From Seiridium cupressi (Eukaryota; Ascomycota; Sordariomycetes; Amphisphaeriales; Sporocadaceae): a stretch of 64,000 bases of DNA. The stretch covers positions 62,001 to 126,000 of the forward strand of contig JARVKI010000042.1 of assembly GCA_036674765.1 (NCBI GenBank), in the 5' to 3' direction. Every line of letters begins with the position of its first letter. Position 1 is the first letter of the stretch. Shown here piece after piece: positions 22,601 to 33,951 of the stretch. The position numbers and the translations under genes are program-made. The notes below the pieces were generated by a model, which ran no database searches, was not told where the DNA came from, and saw only the letters and a program-made list of their open reading frames with translations.

Positions 22601-24412
22601 TCGCCGTTTTCGGTTCATGGGCGTCTGATGGGGCCAAAGTCGATGGTGGTATGGGTAACGCTTTTGTAGAAGTCTGCGCAAGAACTTGCTGAGCGATTGA
22701 GAAAGCAAATGATGCTACCAGATTATCAACGATCTCAGCGACTGTAGGATCAAGTGGTAGCTTGTTATCGCCTGCTTTCCCAGCAAGCGCTACCTGGAGA
22801 TCGTTTCGCATAACATGAGATACGGACGGGATAAACTCAAGAGTTCGCCTACAGATCTCCGCGAGCATGGAAAGATCCTCTTGCTCATTTTCAGTCTGCT
22901 TGGGCGGAGGGGCTCGGGGTGCTACGCCATGGATGATTGACTCCTGCTGTTCCTTCAACTTTGCTAGGAGCTCTTCTCTGGTAGACCATACATTACCGAG
23001 TCGCTGGAGCAGTGCAATCTGCCTGGCAAAGATATAGCATCTAAAATCGAACACGGAAACCTTGTTCTCCAAGATCAAGTCTCTGTATGGCTTCTTTGTT
23101 GCACTGATTGGAATCTCATCAAATGCAACCTTGGGTTCTTGCGGCGCAACCTCTGAGGCTTGCATGTCGATAACCTCATCATCGCCGTCGCCTTCCCCAG
23201 CAATGTTAGGAACAGCCGTTTCAGCAGCATCTTTCAGTTCCTCTGTGAAAGATAGAAGCGCATTGGCAGCTGCGCTGGATTTGCCTGTAGTTTGCTCCTC
23301 GATGACCATGTCGAGACCAACACTAAGCTCATCGTAACCGACCAAGGCATCCTCGACGAGTCCGACGCTCTCGAAGCCTCTGGCCAGGCCTTCTTTCAGT
23401 ATGAAGAACGTACAGAAGTTCCACCCAGGCAAGCTTCGCTGGTTGTCTTTCTCTTTGATATCATCTTCATACTGGCTTACTCTCATATCGAAACTGCTCA
23501 GTATGAGATCCCGCATTTTTGAGATTAAATCATGCCAAACTGCCTCGGTTTCTTCAGCCGTCTCCTTATAGCTACTTGGCACGGCATTTGTAATTCGCGG
23601 TAGGATGTCGTAGGGCACGTCATTAACGCCAATTCGTATCTGCGCGATGCGGTCTGTAGCCCCCTTGCTGCTGGAATTGAAGTCTGCTCTGAACTTTTCC
23701 AGCAGCGTGCTAGATCCTGGTCGCCATCTTGATGTGGACGTTGGCGCTACAGCTTCCGACTTTCCTGTCACCCTCGGTTGGGCGGCCGCCGCAGTATTCG
23801 GCACAACAACATGTATAATCAACCACTCGAAGGCATCGTGGTTCTCGGCTGTGCTCTTCTTTGTGCCGTTGGACGGGGTTTGTGCTTTGATCCAATCGCG
23901 AATCTCCTGCCGAACCGTGGACTTGTAGGAGTCGCTATCATCGCACCGTACAAGCAGCACTTTGAGGTATGGCGTTCTCCTCAGGCCCGGGATCTGATGC
24001 CTGCGGGCCGGCGTGCTGTTGCGATGACCAGTAGGTTTGGCAGGCGGCTCTGGTGTCGTCGCACCAAACTGTGTCTGGAACCCAGTATCGCCGCCATCGC
24101 GGCCGCCACTCGAGCTGTCGGTTCGTTGTAGGCTGGGGAAGAAGGGGTCTGGGGAGAGGATGGGTCGGGGATCGACTGAGCCTTGGGGCGCAAGCTCGAT
24201 GTGCAATGTATCGATTGATCGAAGAGGTCCAGCATGTGACTGCCAATGTAGGTTTCGTAGAGGGAGTCTGGGCACCAATCCCGGTGCTACTAGCTTATAG
24301 ACACCATGCGGGTCGAAGTACTCGACTGATGTATGATTAGCATTGTATGCGACGACGCATGGTAAGACAGCAACGTACCAGTTACTTTTGAGGTTGAAAA
24401 GGGCTGTTCCAT
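19646..24412 (-). CDS. trs130: TRAPPII complex subunit Trs130/TRAPPC10
   Basis: Large subunit specific to TRAPPII, the exchange factor for Ypt31/32 (Rab11) at the trans-Golgi, acting in late Golgi and endosomal traffic (family knowledge). Three exons: 24412-24379 (a 34-base start exon), 24325-21483 and 21430-19646, giving 1,553 residues. The first exon joins to give KVTVEYFDPHGVYKLVAPGL, followed by LPLRNLHWQS and GPLRSIDTLHIEL, the family's hallmark opening. NFCTFFILKEGLARGFESVG and GENGWSLLELSMLVMYSRC are further conserved stretches. A beta-rich C-terminal half follows. The second intron is 52 bases with branch-like GCTAATC, and its removal restores LESNVVIPGTYAID. A Pro/Ser-rich linker lies mid-protein. 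Divergent from mri1. Confidence 0.92.
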
Positions 24413-24923
24413 GGTGAACAGCTTTCGATATAGATCATGACTTCATGGTTGGGCCAATCAGTTGCAACTTTGCTCGCAGCTTGTATTGCTGATTCGCAAT
24501 GGGCTCGGACTTCGCTGGCTTGGTGTTGGCATGAAGCTGTCTCGAAATGCGATGCCCGAGCATCGGCAAGGGGCAAGCGGTGACAGATGGCAGCCTCACA
24601 GTCAGGGGTAGCTACACGAGAGCGGTCAACTAACACGGGCGCCGTTGGGTACCGCCCATTGGACCCCCGACAAGCCTAAATCAAATGTCGCCCATGCCCA
24701 ACTGGATGGCGGGGTCCTGGCAGAATCTTGAAAAGTCCAAAGTTGCCCCTCCATTGCGACAAATCAAAAGTCAAGTCGCGCCGCATCATCGCTTTTGCTG
24801 ATCATTCACTTTACGCAACATAAAGCTCACTTTCCTTGCGTATTCTGTACCCAGCTTGTCAATCATTTTCGACTAACAAATACACTACCTTACTCCCGAT
24901 ACCTAAGATTTTTCGGAGCTAGC
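24413..24923. promoter_or_regulatory. Divergent promoter of trs130 and mri1
   Basis: 511 bases between two housekeeping start codons. It contains CCAATCA at 24454-24460, 42 bases upstream of the trs130 ATG, a plausible binding site of the CCAAT (Hap) complex. A second CCAAT lies on the opposite strand at 24658-24662. The mri1 frame stays open upstream of its ATG, but that extension is not conserved in type. Confidence 0.5.
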
Positions 24924-26090
24924 ATGTCCTCCCTTCAAGCGATTCGCTACCAGCGCGGCGAGCTGCTCGTCCTCGACCAGCTGCGCCTACCTCACGAGCA
25001 CCACTACGATGCCGTCTCGACCTCTGAAGAGGCATTCGATTGCATTCGGTCGATGCGCGTACGAGGTGCACCTGCCATTGCAATAGTAGCAGCGCTGGGA
25101 CACGCAGTCGAACTACAAAACGGCGCGCTCGCAAACTCTGCGAGCTCAGACGAAACCATCTCTTACATCGATTCGAGACTAGACTACCTATACGACTCGA
25201 GACCAACGGCGGTGGACCTCGGAAACGCGATCACCGAACTCAAGAAAGTCATTCGACAAGCGGACGCCGACCGGTCGAAGATTATCCAAGCTTACATCGA
25301 GGCAGCCGAGGAGATCTTCCGCAAGGACACAGAAACGAACAAGTCAATTGGTTCTCATGGAGCTGCATGGCTACTGGAGAATGCACCTGTGGCAACTCTT
25401 GAAGGCAAGGTCTCCGTACTCACCCACTGCAACACCGGTTCTTTGGCGACATCCGGGCACGGAACAGCGCTGGGCATAATCAGATCCCTGAATGAACAGG
25501 GCAAACTCTCTCACGCCTTCTGCACGGAGACAAGGCCGTACAACCAGGGAAGCCGCCTCACCGCGTTTGAGTTGGTCTTCGAGAACATTCCTTCCACACT
25601 CATTACAGACTCGATGGCCGGCGCCCTATTCAGCACAAGAAAACAAACAGACCACGTCGCTGCCGTAATAGTAGGCGCCGACCGTGTGGTACGCAATGGC
25701 GATACCGCGAACAAGATCGGGACATATTCGCTCTCCGTCCTTGCGCAACATCACGGCGTGAAGTTCATTGTCGCCGCACCGACGACGTCGATCGACTTGA
25801 GAACGGAAAGTGGTGCAGACATCAAGATCGAGGAGCGCAAGCGCGAAGAGTTGACACAGATCAGTGGGGCCGTTGTCGGGAAGGACGGCAGTATTGATGT
25901 GAGCCGGACAGAAAGAGTGGCGATAGCGGACCAGAGGGTTGGGGTCTGGAACCCAGCGTTCGATGTTACGCCAGCCGATTTTATTGATGCTATTGTTACC
26001 GAGAAGGGCGTCGTGACAAAGGGCGCGGATGGCAAGTTTGACTTCCGACATATCATGCCCGAGAGGTGGGCAGACGTGGTTGGACAATAA
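24924..26090 (+). CDS. mri1: Methylthioribose-1-phosphate isomerase (Mri1)
   Basis: Converts 5-methylthioribose-1-phosphate to methylthioribulose-1-phosphate in the methionine salvage pathway, in the cytosol. Single exon, 388 residues, usual length for the family. The frame is open 43 codons further upstream with other ATGs, but MSSLQAIRYQRGELLVLDQL is the standard start. Key motifs: MRVRGAPAI near 44-52, SHGAAWLLENA, THCNTGSLAT with the catalytic Cys at 169, and IVGADRVVRNGDTANKIGTY with the catalytic Asp at 252. The C-terminus ends KFDFRHIMPE. It shares a divergent promoter with trs130 and converges on the M20 peptidase, whose stop is 80 bases away. Confidence 0.96.
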   Translation: MSSLQAIRYQRGELLVLDQLRLPHEHHYDAVSTSEEAFDCIRSMRVRGAPAIAIVAALGHAVELQNGALANSASSDETISYIDSRLDYLYDSRPTAVDLGNAITELKKVIRQADADRSKIIQAYIEAAEEIFRKDTETNKSIGSHGAAWLLENAPVATLEGKVSVLTHCNTGSLATSGHGTALGIIRSLNEQGKLSHAFCTETRPYNQGSRLTAFELVFENIPSTLITDSMAGALFSTRKQTDHVAAVIVGADRVVRNGDTANKIGTYSLSVLAQHHGVKFIVAAPTTSIDLRTESGADIKIEERKREELTQISGAVVGKDGSIDVSRTERVAIADQRVGVWNPAFDVTPADFIDAIVTEKGVVTKGADGKFDFRHIMPERWADVVGQ

Positions 26091-26169
26091 GGTGTTGGGT
26101 ATATATCAACGTGCTGTACAAATATACAAGGATCTGAGCCCTATACTCTTATCAAGGCTCTTCTTGTAT

Positions 26170-27417
26170 CTACTCGCCGAGCGCATGCAGTATCAGCTTC
26201 TTGTATCCCTCAACTGCTGCTTCGAGATCTTTGACCTTCAGCGCCTCGTCAGGCCCGTGGGCCACCATGATCGTACCTGGTCCGTATAGATATCTCGTAT
26301 GGTCACCCTTCAAGTTCGCAACATCCGTGCCATAGTTCACGGTGATATTCTCAAAGCCGCTAACCTCGCAATTGCAGTCGATGGCGCCATACCCATTGTT
26401 GCAGCTAATATCAAATGCCTCGTCATCAACGCTTTTGAGGACATCCCGTATCCTTCCTTCCACTACTTTGGCGCCCGTCTCTTGAGGTCCAATGGCAATG
26501 CGCACCGCAATTCGTGCCTCAGCATGTTCGGGAATGACATTGAGCGCGACACCGCCCTCGATTCTGCCTACATTGACCGTCGTGTTGCCTAGTCTCTCAC
26601 TGCTCCCGAGGTCTGTGTCCAGAATCTTCACCAACCCCCGCATGATCACCTCGGTGGCACTCTTGCCTAGCCACGGATACCCCGAGTGTCCTGCATGTCC
26701 AGTCGCCTTGACAGTACACCCCAGGAAGCCTTTATGCCCACACGCCAGTTTACCCTCTGTTGGTTCTCCGAAGACACCTGCCTTAAATTGCGGCTTCGGG
26801 TCAAGACTTTCGAGCGAGTTGGAGAAGTAGCGCATGCCGTCTCCTGTAGCCTCTTCGCCGACGACAAAGACTAGCATAACGTCTTCGGCGGCGAAGTCTT
26901 CATGGTCTTTGTCTTGTATGAGATCCAGGAGAGCAGTGACCTGAGCTGCAACGGCAGCCTTTGCGTCTACACTACCGCGGCCGCTGATCACGGTGCCTCC
27001 GTCGATACTGTCGCCCTCGGAAATCGAGTAAGGTATGAACGGTGGTACAGTGTCAATATGACTGCTGACCAGAACCTTTGGGTTTGGTTTCCTGCTCTTT
27101 CCAGGCCAAGCAATGACATTGAACCTGGGTTTCTCGGGGACCGTATCGGTGGAGTTGTCGGGTAGGAACTGGAGCTCGGCATGCAGGCCGAGATCGGTCA
27201 GGTAGCCGATGAGAAACTGGCCGACGGCATTCTCGGTGCCAGTGACGGAAGAGATCTCAATGAGAGACTTGTGTAGGGAGAGAAGTGTGTCGCGGTAGTG
27301 GGGTGCGGAGGAACCGGGCGTGAGGATCGATTGCGAGGAAGAGGACGAGGTGTCGAGGAATTGTGCTGCCGAGACCAGGCCCGCAAGGAGCGTGGGGAGT
27401 TGAGCTTGGAGCTTCAT
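26170..27417 (-). CDS. Secreted/vacuolar M20 metallopeptidase (ArgE/DapE/carboxypeptidase-like)
   Basis: Zinc-dependent amidohydrolase of family M20, which removes amino acids or acyl groups from small peptides or N-acyl amino acids. Single exon, 415 residues from ATG 27417-27415. The start has a signal peptide (MKLQAQLPTLLAGLVSAAQF) followed by a Ser-rich stretch. Metal and catalytic motifs: SSHIDTVPP (His120, Asp122), GRGSVDAKA (bridging Asp151), VVGEEATGDG (Glu188/Glu189), FGEPTEG, and VAHGPDEA for the distal His. A dimerisation domain with KATGHAGHSGYP sits between. The signal peptide indicates the secretory route, vacuole or outside. The exact substrate cannot be read from sequence. Confidence 0.9.
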   Translation of the reverse strand: MKLQAQLPTLLAGLVSAAQFLDTSSSSSQSILTPGSSAPHYRDTLLSLHKSLIEISSVTGTENAVGQFLIGYLTDLGLHAELQFLPDNSTDTVPEKPRFNVIAWPGKSRKPNPKVLVSSHIDTVPPFIPYSISEGDSIDGGTVISGRGSVDAKAAVAAQVTALLDLIQDKDHEDFAAEDVMLVFVVGEEATGDGMRYFSNSLESLDPKPQFKAGVFGEPTEGKLACGHKGFLGCTVKATGHAGHSGYPWLGKSATEVIMRGLVKILDTDLGSSERLGNTTVNVGRIEGGVALNVIPEHAEARIAVRIAIGPQETGAKVVEGRIRDVLKSVDDEAFDISCNNGYGAIDCNCEVSGFENITVNYGTDVANLKGDHTRYLYGPGTIMVAHGPDEALKVKDLEAAVEGYKKLILHALGE

Positions 27418-29025
27418 GGTGAACCTTCTAGCACGTAAGGAGGTAAACAAACTTGCAGATGAGATATGGGAAGAAGCTCGGCACCAATCGACTTGGTGGG
27501 ATAACAGCCCAAATCATACAATTACTGGTTCTGGCTCGGCCCTTTACCGTAAGAGAAATTTGGAATCGGGGAAGATCCAAAATGGCTCTTTGAAATGGGA
27601 AGCTTTGGTGGAGTTGAAGGATGACGTCCATGCGGACGACCCCTGCAGGTACAGCTACAGGTCCGGGTCCGGCCCTGGCCAGCAGTTAGGTAGCAGTGGA
27701 CTACGTAGAATCAGGTCCCCCAGCAATGAAAAGGCTTGCACTTGAGAAACCGCCCAAGATTTGAGCTGAAGTATCTCCCATGGCGTTAACGGCTCGAAAG
27801 AGGTATGTATAATTCGGAGGAATTCGTAGAAGTGGTGGAGACTTCCTATTCAAAGAACTTTGCTGAGGTTCCGACTGTCAGACTCTTCGTAGGACTGGAA
27901 AGGTCGCATCCTATGATCAACCAGAGAGTAGAGAACTCGAAAACGGTTGTCCAAGATATATTCATCTTGGTACCTTTCGAGTATATCGCATCGTGTCCTC
28001 ATGGAGCAGAAAAGTACCTACCCATCGTTAAGGTAAATCTAGATAAGCTCCGGGCAAAAGTACAAAAAAAGACCGCATACAGGGATCCTTTCAAACAGAC
28101 GCAGAAGAGGGCAGCAACCAGATCCTGGATTTCATTCAAGGTGAGGACTAGCGATGCTGACGATAGATGGGAAATATTATTGAGATATGTGCATATAGCG
28201 CTGAGTTTTTCCTGGCCGGACGGAATCTCGTTAAATGGGTTACTATGGCATATAAACAGAGCAGCTAATACTAGGCGGCTGCTGGGCGTCTACAATTAGA
28301 CGGGACGAGACTCGAATATCTACATACCAGTGTTGGTAACATCTCTGACAATTACGGGTCGAAACTGAGATCTCTACAGCAGCGTAACGCGGTCTGACTA
28401 ATGCGTAATCATGACCCACGCAGTAAACCCCAACATTGATAACATAGATAATAGGTCTGGATCACGCTCGATTGACAACCGTATAACTATTGGTTCGTCG
28501 AAACATCTTTCAAGGCCATTAAAACATGACTCGCTCGGGTGAGGGACTGTAAGGGACTGTATGATCACATGTAGTTCAGCCTTCTATGTTTGATTCTCGA
28601 GCGGCCTGAGAGGCCCCATCTTCGGCTGAGGATCCCATGATTTGGACCCACATAATCGGCTCTGACAAACGTCAGTTCCCTGTCCCCAAGCAAGCCAACG
28701 GTAGCGGTCGGTTAGCCGCCCCAAATTCGGAGCAGTCGGACATGCGCTATGCGCCTTTCGATCAGTCCGAATTTCTATATGTACGCAAAGGGATTTCGTC
28801 CCTCAGCGCGTTTCGAGTAGACTTTTACTTGTTACTAGCATCTGCACATCTTTTCCTAGCTAGGAGCACGGCTAGTTGGAGTTTGCTCTAAGCGTTTAGA
28901 GTTGGCTTCATGTTGTTGTTCCATTTTGGGTATTTTCCATTCAATTTTTAATCTGTTGTATTCTGGTGGCACCTTCGATTGTGCTTCGATCAAACCTCCT
29001 CTGGACGCCAACGTCCTCTGATATA
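27418..29025. other. Intergenic
   Basis: 1.6 kb. It holds the promoter of the M20 gene and of the glycosyltransferase. A 164-codon plus-strand frame at 27805-28299 is the only sizeable one. It has no recognisable motif, no signal peptide and no visible partner exon, so I do not call it as a gene. Confidence 0.5.
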
Positions 29026-30492
29026 ATGTCATCTTGTCTCAAGATTCTTCTAAGGTATCCTCTGGCTGCCCGCCAACAACCAAGGTTTAAACTACGCCTT
29101 ACGGCGATCGTTGTGGCGGCCTTTCTTCTCTGGCATTTTATCAACTCTTACAAGAACTTCCGATATGATATACCGCATACGGATCCACCGGCGTCAGTCG
29201 ATAAGGAAACGCAACTATCATGCGATTCGCTTCAAGGACTAGGGGATATATTTTTAATATTAAGAACTGGTGCTAGCGAAGCCCTGCGAAGACTTCCCGC
29301 TCATTTCAACACCACATTACGCTGTCTGCATAGCCAAAACTATGGAATTTGGTCCGATTACGAAGAGTACATTGGCGGACACCATGTCCATGACGCCTTC
29401 GACGAGATGGATCCTGAAGTCATTGCAAGCCATCCTGATTTCGCATACTATCGTCGTCTAAAGGAGCAGGGCAGATCGTCATTCACAGTTGACGAGCTTA
29501 CGGGATGGGCTACAGCACCTAACTCCGCTGGCGGCCGCGACACACCAGGTTGGAAACTCGACAAATGGAAATTCTTACCAATAGCTGATAAGGCATATCG
29601 TCAGCAGCCTAATGCGAAATGGTACATTTTCATGGAGGGCGATACATATATCCACTGGGCCAATATTCTCCACTGGTTATCCCATATCGATGCCTCGAAA
29701 CCATACTACATGGGCCAGGAGATGCAGATTGGGGATATTGTCTTCGCATATGGCGGTTCAAGTTTCATCATATCGAATTCCGCAATGAAAACCCTGGTAG
29801 AGTATCGTGCCACTAAGCCTGGTGTCTACGAAGAATTTACAGGAAACCACTGGGCTGGGGACTGCGTTCTTGGTAAGGCTATGCTGGATGCTGGTATAAA
29901 ATTGTCTTGGCAGTATCCAAACCTGTTTGGGGGTATGCCTTACGATATGGATTATAATGAGACATTTGGATCACCTCAGCGTCGCCTTTGGTGCTATCCT
30001 ACTACGACATATCATCATGTATCACCTTCTGACGTTGAAGAGATCTACCACAATGAGCAAAAGTGGAATCAAGAGGTAAGCAAATATTGAGACTATCTTC
30101 ACCAATAGATCCGGAGGTGAGACTAAAGTCCCTAGAAGGCGAAGTTGATGCGGCATGGCGACGTATTCCGCTCCCTCGTACGCCCAAAATTAGCTGAAAG
30201 GGTAGAAGATTGGCAAAGTATCTCAGCTGATGACGAAGGTACGAAGGGAACATTCGAGGAATGTCGGGCTGCTTGCGAGGATAAGCCTGGCTGTCTTCAG
30301 TATCTCTTTCACGAAGACGCACATTCATGCAAGATCTCAAACAGAATCAGGGTGGGAAGTTCAAGTATCAAAGACAAAGATCACTCGGAGCGAATTGTTT
30401 CCGGGTGGGTAATAGATCGCGTGGATGCGTTCGTAGCGGATATGGACACGCGCTGCCTTGACTTTGACGTTGACTGGAAGCTGCCTGGTTGA
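29026..30492 (+). CDS. GT31-like type II membrane glycosyltransferase with C-terminal PAN/Apple-like domain
   Basis: Fungal Fringe/beta-1,3-glycosyltransferase-type enzyme, probably in the Golgi. The first in-frame ATG is at 29026 (the frame runs upstream only from a GTG). Two exons: 29026-30075 and 30136-30492, 468 residues. A short basic cytosolic start is followed by one membrane anchor (LTAIVVAAFLLWHFI, about 25-40), then the catalytic domain: WKLDKWKFLPIADKAY, WYIFMEGDTYIHW (EGD in place of the metal-binding DxD), PYYMGQEMQIGD, FAYGGSSFIIS, NHWAGDCVLG and YPNLFGGMPYD. The second exon adds KGTFEECRAACEDKPGCLQY and SCKIS, a PAN/Apple-like Cys pattern. The intron keeps phase. Sugar and acceptor unknown. 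Confidence 0.8.
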
Positions 30493-31375
30493 CGACGAAC
30501 TAATGGCAGTTGGAACTTTTCTGGCTTAACACCTTAGGACCGGCATTTGTCACCATACACCAGATTTGAGAGAGGATGCAAAAGCTATTCCATATCTATT
30601 GTTATAATAATTATTCATTTCATCAGCAAAGACGTGCCTACGTCCGATATCATAGGCGTGCACTTGAGCCCAACATCAGACGCCTCAATTGCGCAGGTCG
30701 GGTCACTAAATGGCGTCCCGTCCAATAAAACATTTCCTCGAGAAACGGATCCTGCTTATTTTCGTGTAATTTGTTCAGCACTCCGGTGAAGCATTAAGCG
30801 GAACCATAGTAAGGGGCGCAATGCTATGTTGACTCTAGGTTAGAAGGTTTGGGATAACTGCGCTTTAACTGCTGGAGAAGCACGGCACAATGGTTTTCAA
30901 TGGTCTTCCTCCACTATGTGGGCATGTGATGGAATTACTGTAATTACGTTAGAAATATAGGAGATTTCGATCAACAATGTTCTCCTGATAGAATCATCTA
31001 ACACCTTACATATTAATTCTCAATGCGCGACTAGATGGAGGGAACCCACGTGCTGTTAGTTGGAAGACCCCGTTTCGACCAGCATGAACGCAGCCTTCTT
31101 GCACTGTAGCTCACCAAGGTCCCAGCGGGGTTGCGCAACGGCGCGCGCTTTAGGGCGCCGCTGCTCACCCGGAGCCCCGGTGCTGTTGGGCGGAGCTGTC
31201 CGCACATTTTCTTGCCTATTGGCGCTTGCGCTCGTTCACCATCGAGTAGGAGAGAAATCCTGACCAAGGCTGCCATCTTTCTTTGCATCAGCCCGGAATG
31301 CTGCGAGGCTCTTAGGCTCGCAGCGTTCTGACTCACCGTCCGGCAACTGGACGCCGTGCGCCCTCCGCAATTGCC
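30493..31375. other. Intergenic
   Basis: 883 bases with no supported gene. Mostly AT-rich until about 31080, then GC-rich just before the next gene. It presumably includes that gene's promoter. Confidence 0.5.
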
Positions 31376-32257
31376 ATGTCTTTGCTCCTCGAACTTCCGC
31401 GAGAGCTTCGCGATATCATCATAAGCCACGTCATACTCTCGCCCCGTTCCGTATTTGATCCAGCGCAAGTGGTACGCGAGAGAGAGAATGTCTCGGTAAA
31501 CTCAACGGTCACGGGTACGGTAACACCAGAGCATATGTGGGTTGGCTTAAAGGCAGTCAAGAACCCAGCATTACCGCTTCTGTTTCTGAATCGTCAGCTC
31601 ATGGTCGAGACGCTAGAGGTCATCGCGCGACTGCCCAGCCGACCGGTCTGGCAGGCCGACGTCTTGGTTACGGAGGATTGTATCGCATATCCCACTTGGA
31701 CTTGCGTGCCTTATCTTCCTACCGACCGGGGAGCGGTGGATGCCTTGCATGTCAAGTTTAGGATCGAGCACGATATGCGCGCTCTCCAACAAATGAACCA
31801 TTTCCCTTTGCCTCCCAACAAACGTTCGCCTGTATACTGGCAACTGTACGACTTGTTGGTCATGATACCGATACTTGGCCCCCGAGTGAAGCGTCACGAC
31901 CAACCACCATCTTCATGCCTGACTATCCATAAGTTGATTCTGGACTTTGAAGGGACGACGCAAGACAAGTGGCTGGCCTACAGGTTTGCGCAATTTGCTT
32001 GGGATTTCATAATGGTACTGCTCAACGAATACTCTAGGGATAGGCAGTGGGCCGTGTATCTCTTTGAGAGGGTGGGGGATATAGAGATCCATGTCTACGG
32101 AAGCTGCTGGACACGAGTTGATATATCACAGATATTGAGTAATCCGGACAATATGGGGTTCGGCACTTTCCCGGAAGGAAGACTCCAACACAAGCAACGT
32201 CTGATGAGTCAGAGAAAGGAGGCCAGGTTGCCAGTGTCAGATCCAGAGAATCTTTAG
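31376..32257 (+). CDS. F-box-like hypothetical protein
   Basis: Single exon, 293 residues. It begins MSLLLELPRELRDIIISHV, matching the start of fungal F-box-like proteins (LPxELRxxI). Later segments ALPLLFLNRQLMVETLEVI and LTIHKLILDFEGTTQDKW fit the same broad family, in which an N-terminal helix pair is followed by a variable region reporting positions of landmarks in other proteins. No signal peptide or membrane helix. If functional, it would be a ubiquitin-ligase adaptor (inference). The frame is clean and the ATG follows a GC-rich leader. Confidence 0.65.
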   Translation: MSLLLELPRELRDIIISHVILSPRSVFDPAQVVRERENVSVNSTVTGTVTPEHMWVGLKAVKNPALPLLFLNRQLMVETLEVIARLPSRPVWQADVLVTEDCIAYPTWTCVPYLPTDRGAVDALHVKFRIEHDMRALQQMNHFPLPPNKRSPVYWQLYDLLVMIPILGPRVKRHDQPPSSCLTIHKLILDFEGTTQDKWLAYRFAQFAWDFIMVLLNEYSRDRQWAVYLFERVGDIEIHVYGSCWTRVDISQILSNPDNMGFGTFPEGRLQHKQRLMSQRKEARLPVSDPENL

Positions 32258-33951
32258 ATCATACGAACAAGATCCAAGTGGCAACTGACGATCTTCCTGA
32301 TCTGAACCACTGTTGAAACCTGTCCCCATAACCAAATGAAGCTGCACGTTTGAAGTAGCCAAGTCCCACCCTGTACTGATGTGTATAGCCCTAGTCAAAA
32401 ATAGCCATTGCTGATCAGGGCTAAGAAAATACTGTATTAAATACTGTCCATGTGGTCATCATATGCAAGGTTGCTTGTCACGGGGATCAGATTTGAACAG
32501 GACTGTTTCAAATAGAGTCCAAACAGTGACCCAACAACTGTTTTCCACGTCAGAATCGCAACAAAACGGCAGAACCGATGCAATTTTGACGCATTTGAGG
32601 GCAAATACAAAAAGTACAGGCTTCCCAAAGGAATCTAATTGCCAAACACCAGTAGCATTAGCTGAGTGCTGAGCCATTTCCATTACCACTAATTGTGGCA
32701 CGAGCTGGCAGTGAGCCAAAGAGCGCTCGAGCATGGCAGCCTGATTAACGATGACCATATCAAAAGATGGTACAAAGTTTCACTTGTATATGATCGTGTC
32801 ATTAGGCAAGTGATGGGCCGCATGAAACGTTTTGTCAATAGAAACATTGAGGGAGTGAGTTACTTTCCATATTGCACCGATCGCGCGCGAATAAAAATCA
32901 CATCGGTTCTCCATAGTCTACTTGCTAATATACTAGATGTTTGCGGTTCGCTGGAGTGGGACCGATGCAAAACCATTCATCTAGAACTTGAAAGGCTCCA
33001 TTGTGTTGTCAAGTCGCGCCTATGCCTAAGCACGTGCAATTCGCTTACTCTTGTGGGTAGAGGGATACCTAGTCAATGTAACACATACCCATGTAAGTCA
33101 CCCTGAACCAACAATCCCAGCATGAATGCTGGAGAGACTCACGTCAATATTGCCGTTCATGTGGCTATTCGTTCGCTCTGTGGACAACGCCTCTCTGAGG
33201 TCCGATTGCTGCATTCGACATTTGGCCACTCTTGACAATTGTCATTTAGACCAGCAGTTTGTGAATCTCTTCTCTGAGGCTCAGCTATTATGTACAGCAC
33301 TCAGAAAGTAACCGAGATGCTTTTATCATTCTCTGTTCTTGCCCATCACATGGTGATGCGTTACCAAGCAAAGGTACATTATGAGGCTCTTCTATAATAC
33401 CACCCCGGCCCGCTGACGCGGTGCTCTAGCTTCCTCAGGCAGGACGTTCTTTGCTAATCCCCACCACACCCAATCCTGTTGGAATCGTAAATGCTACGAT
33501 TGGCCAGAACGACTATGCAGGTATTGGTGGGCAATTTTCTTTGTTTCAGTGGTTCAAGGCCATCGAAGTTCTCCGACGGATATTGACCGCGGACTATGCA
33601 CCATTATGCTACTGTGCCACATTCCGTGGCCAAGTCGCTGCAGGGACAAACGCTACCACGGCTGGAGCCGAGACGCATGCTACCATACACGGTAGTCGTG
33701 ACGTGCGAACCTGTGGATCGATGTGACTTCTTGGCTATGAGGCTTACGCACTCTTTGATAAACAATCGCTGGAAGGAGTAACTCGGCCTCTGGCTAAAAG
33801 GAACTCCGGCGGATTTCCGTAACTTTCTGTAATGTATAAGTTATCGCTGAGCGTTCCGAGTTCGAGTGCTAGATCATGAGCTGTACAGTCAAGCTGCATC
33901 TCAACTAAATATTGTCACACCCTTTCTCACAGGTCTTGACAAATAGCAGTT
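32258..33951. other. Intergenic
   Basis: 1.7 kb without a supported gene. The longest frame (32693-33106, plus) has no recognisable feature. The last stretch is the promoter of the dioxygenase. Confidence 0.5.

Noticed and set aside
21027..23928. Plus-strand frames inside trs130
   Set aside because: Antisense shadows of a well-supported long gene.
24795..24923. Upstream-extended Mri1 start
   Set aside because: The extension is not family-like; the ATG at 24924 gives the standard N-terminus.
27805..28299. 164-codon plus-strand frame as a gene
   Set aside because: No domain, signal, or partner exon recognised; it lies in AT-rich intergenic DNA and could be chance.
32693..33106. 137-codon plus-strand frame as a gene
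   Set aside because: No recognisable motif, no conserved start context and no neighbouring exon.
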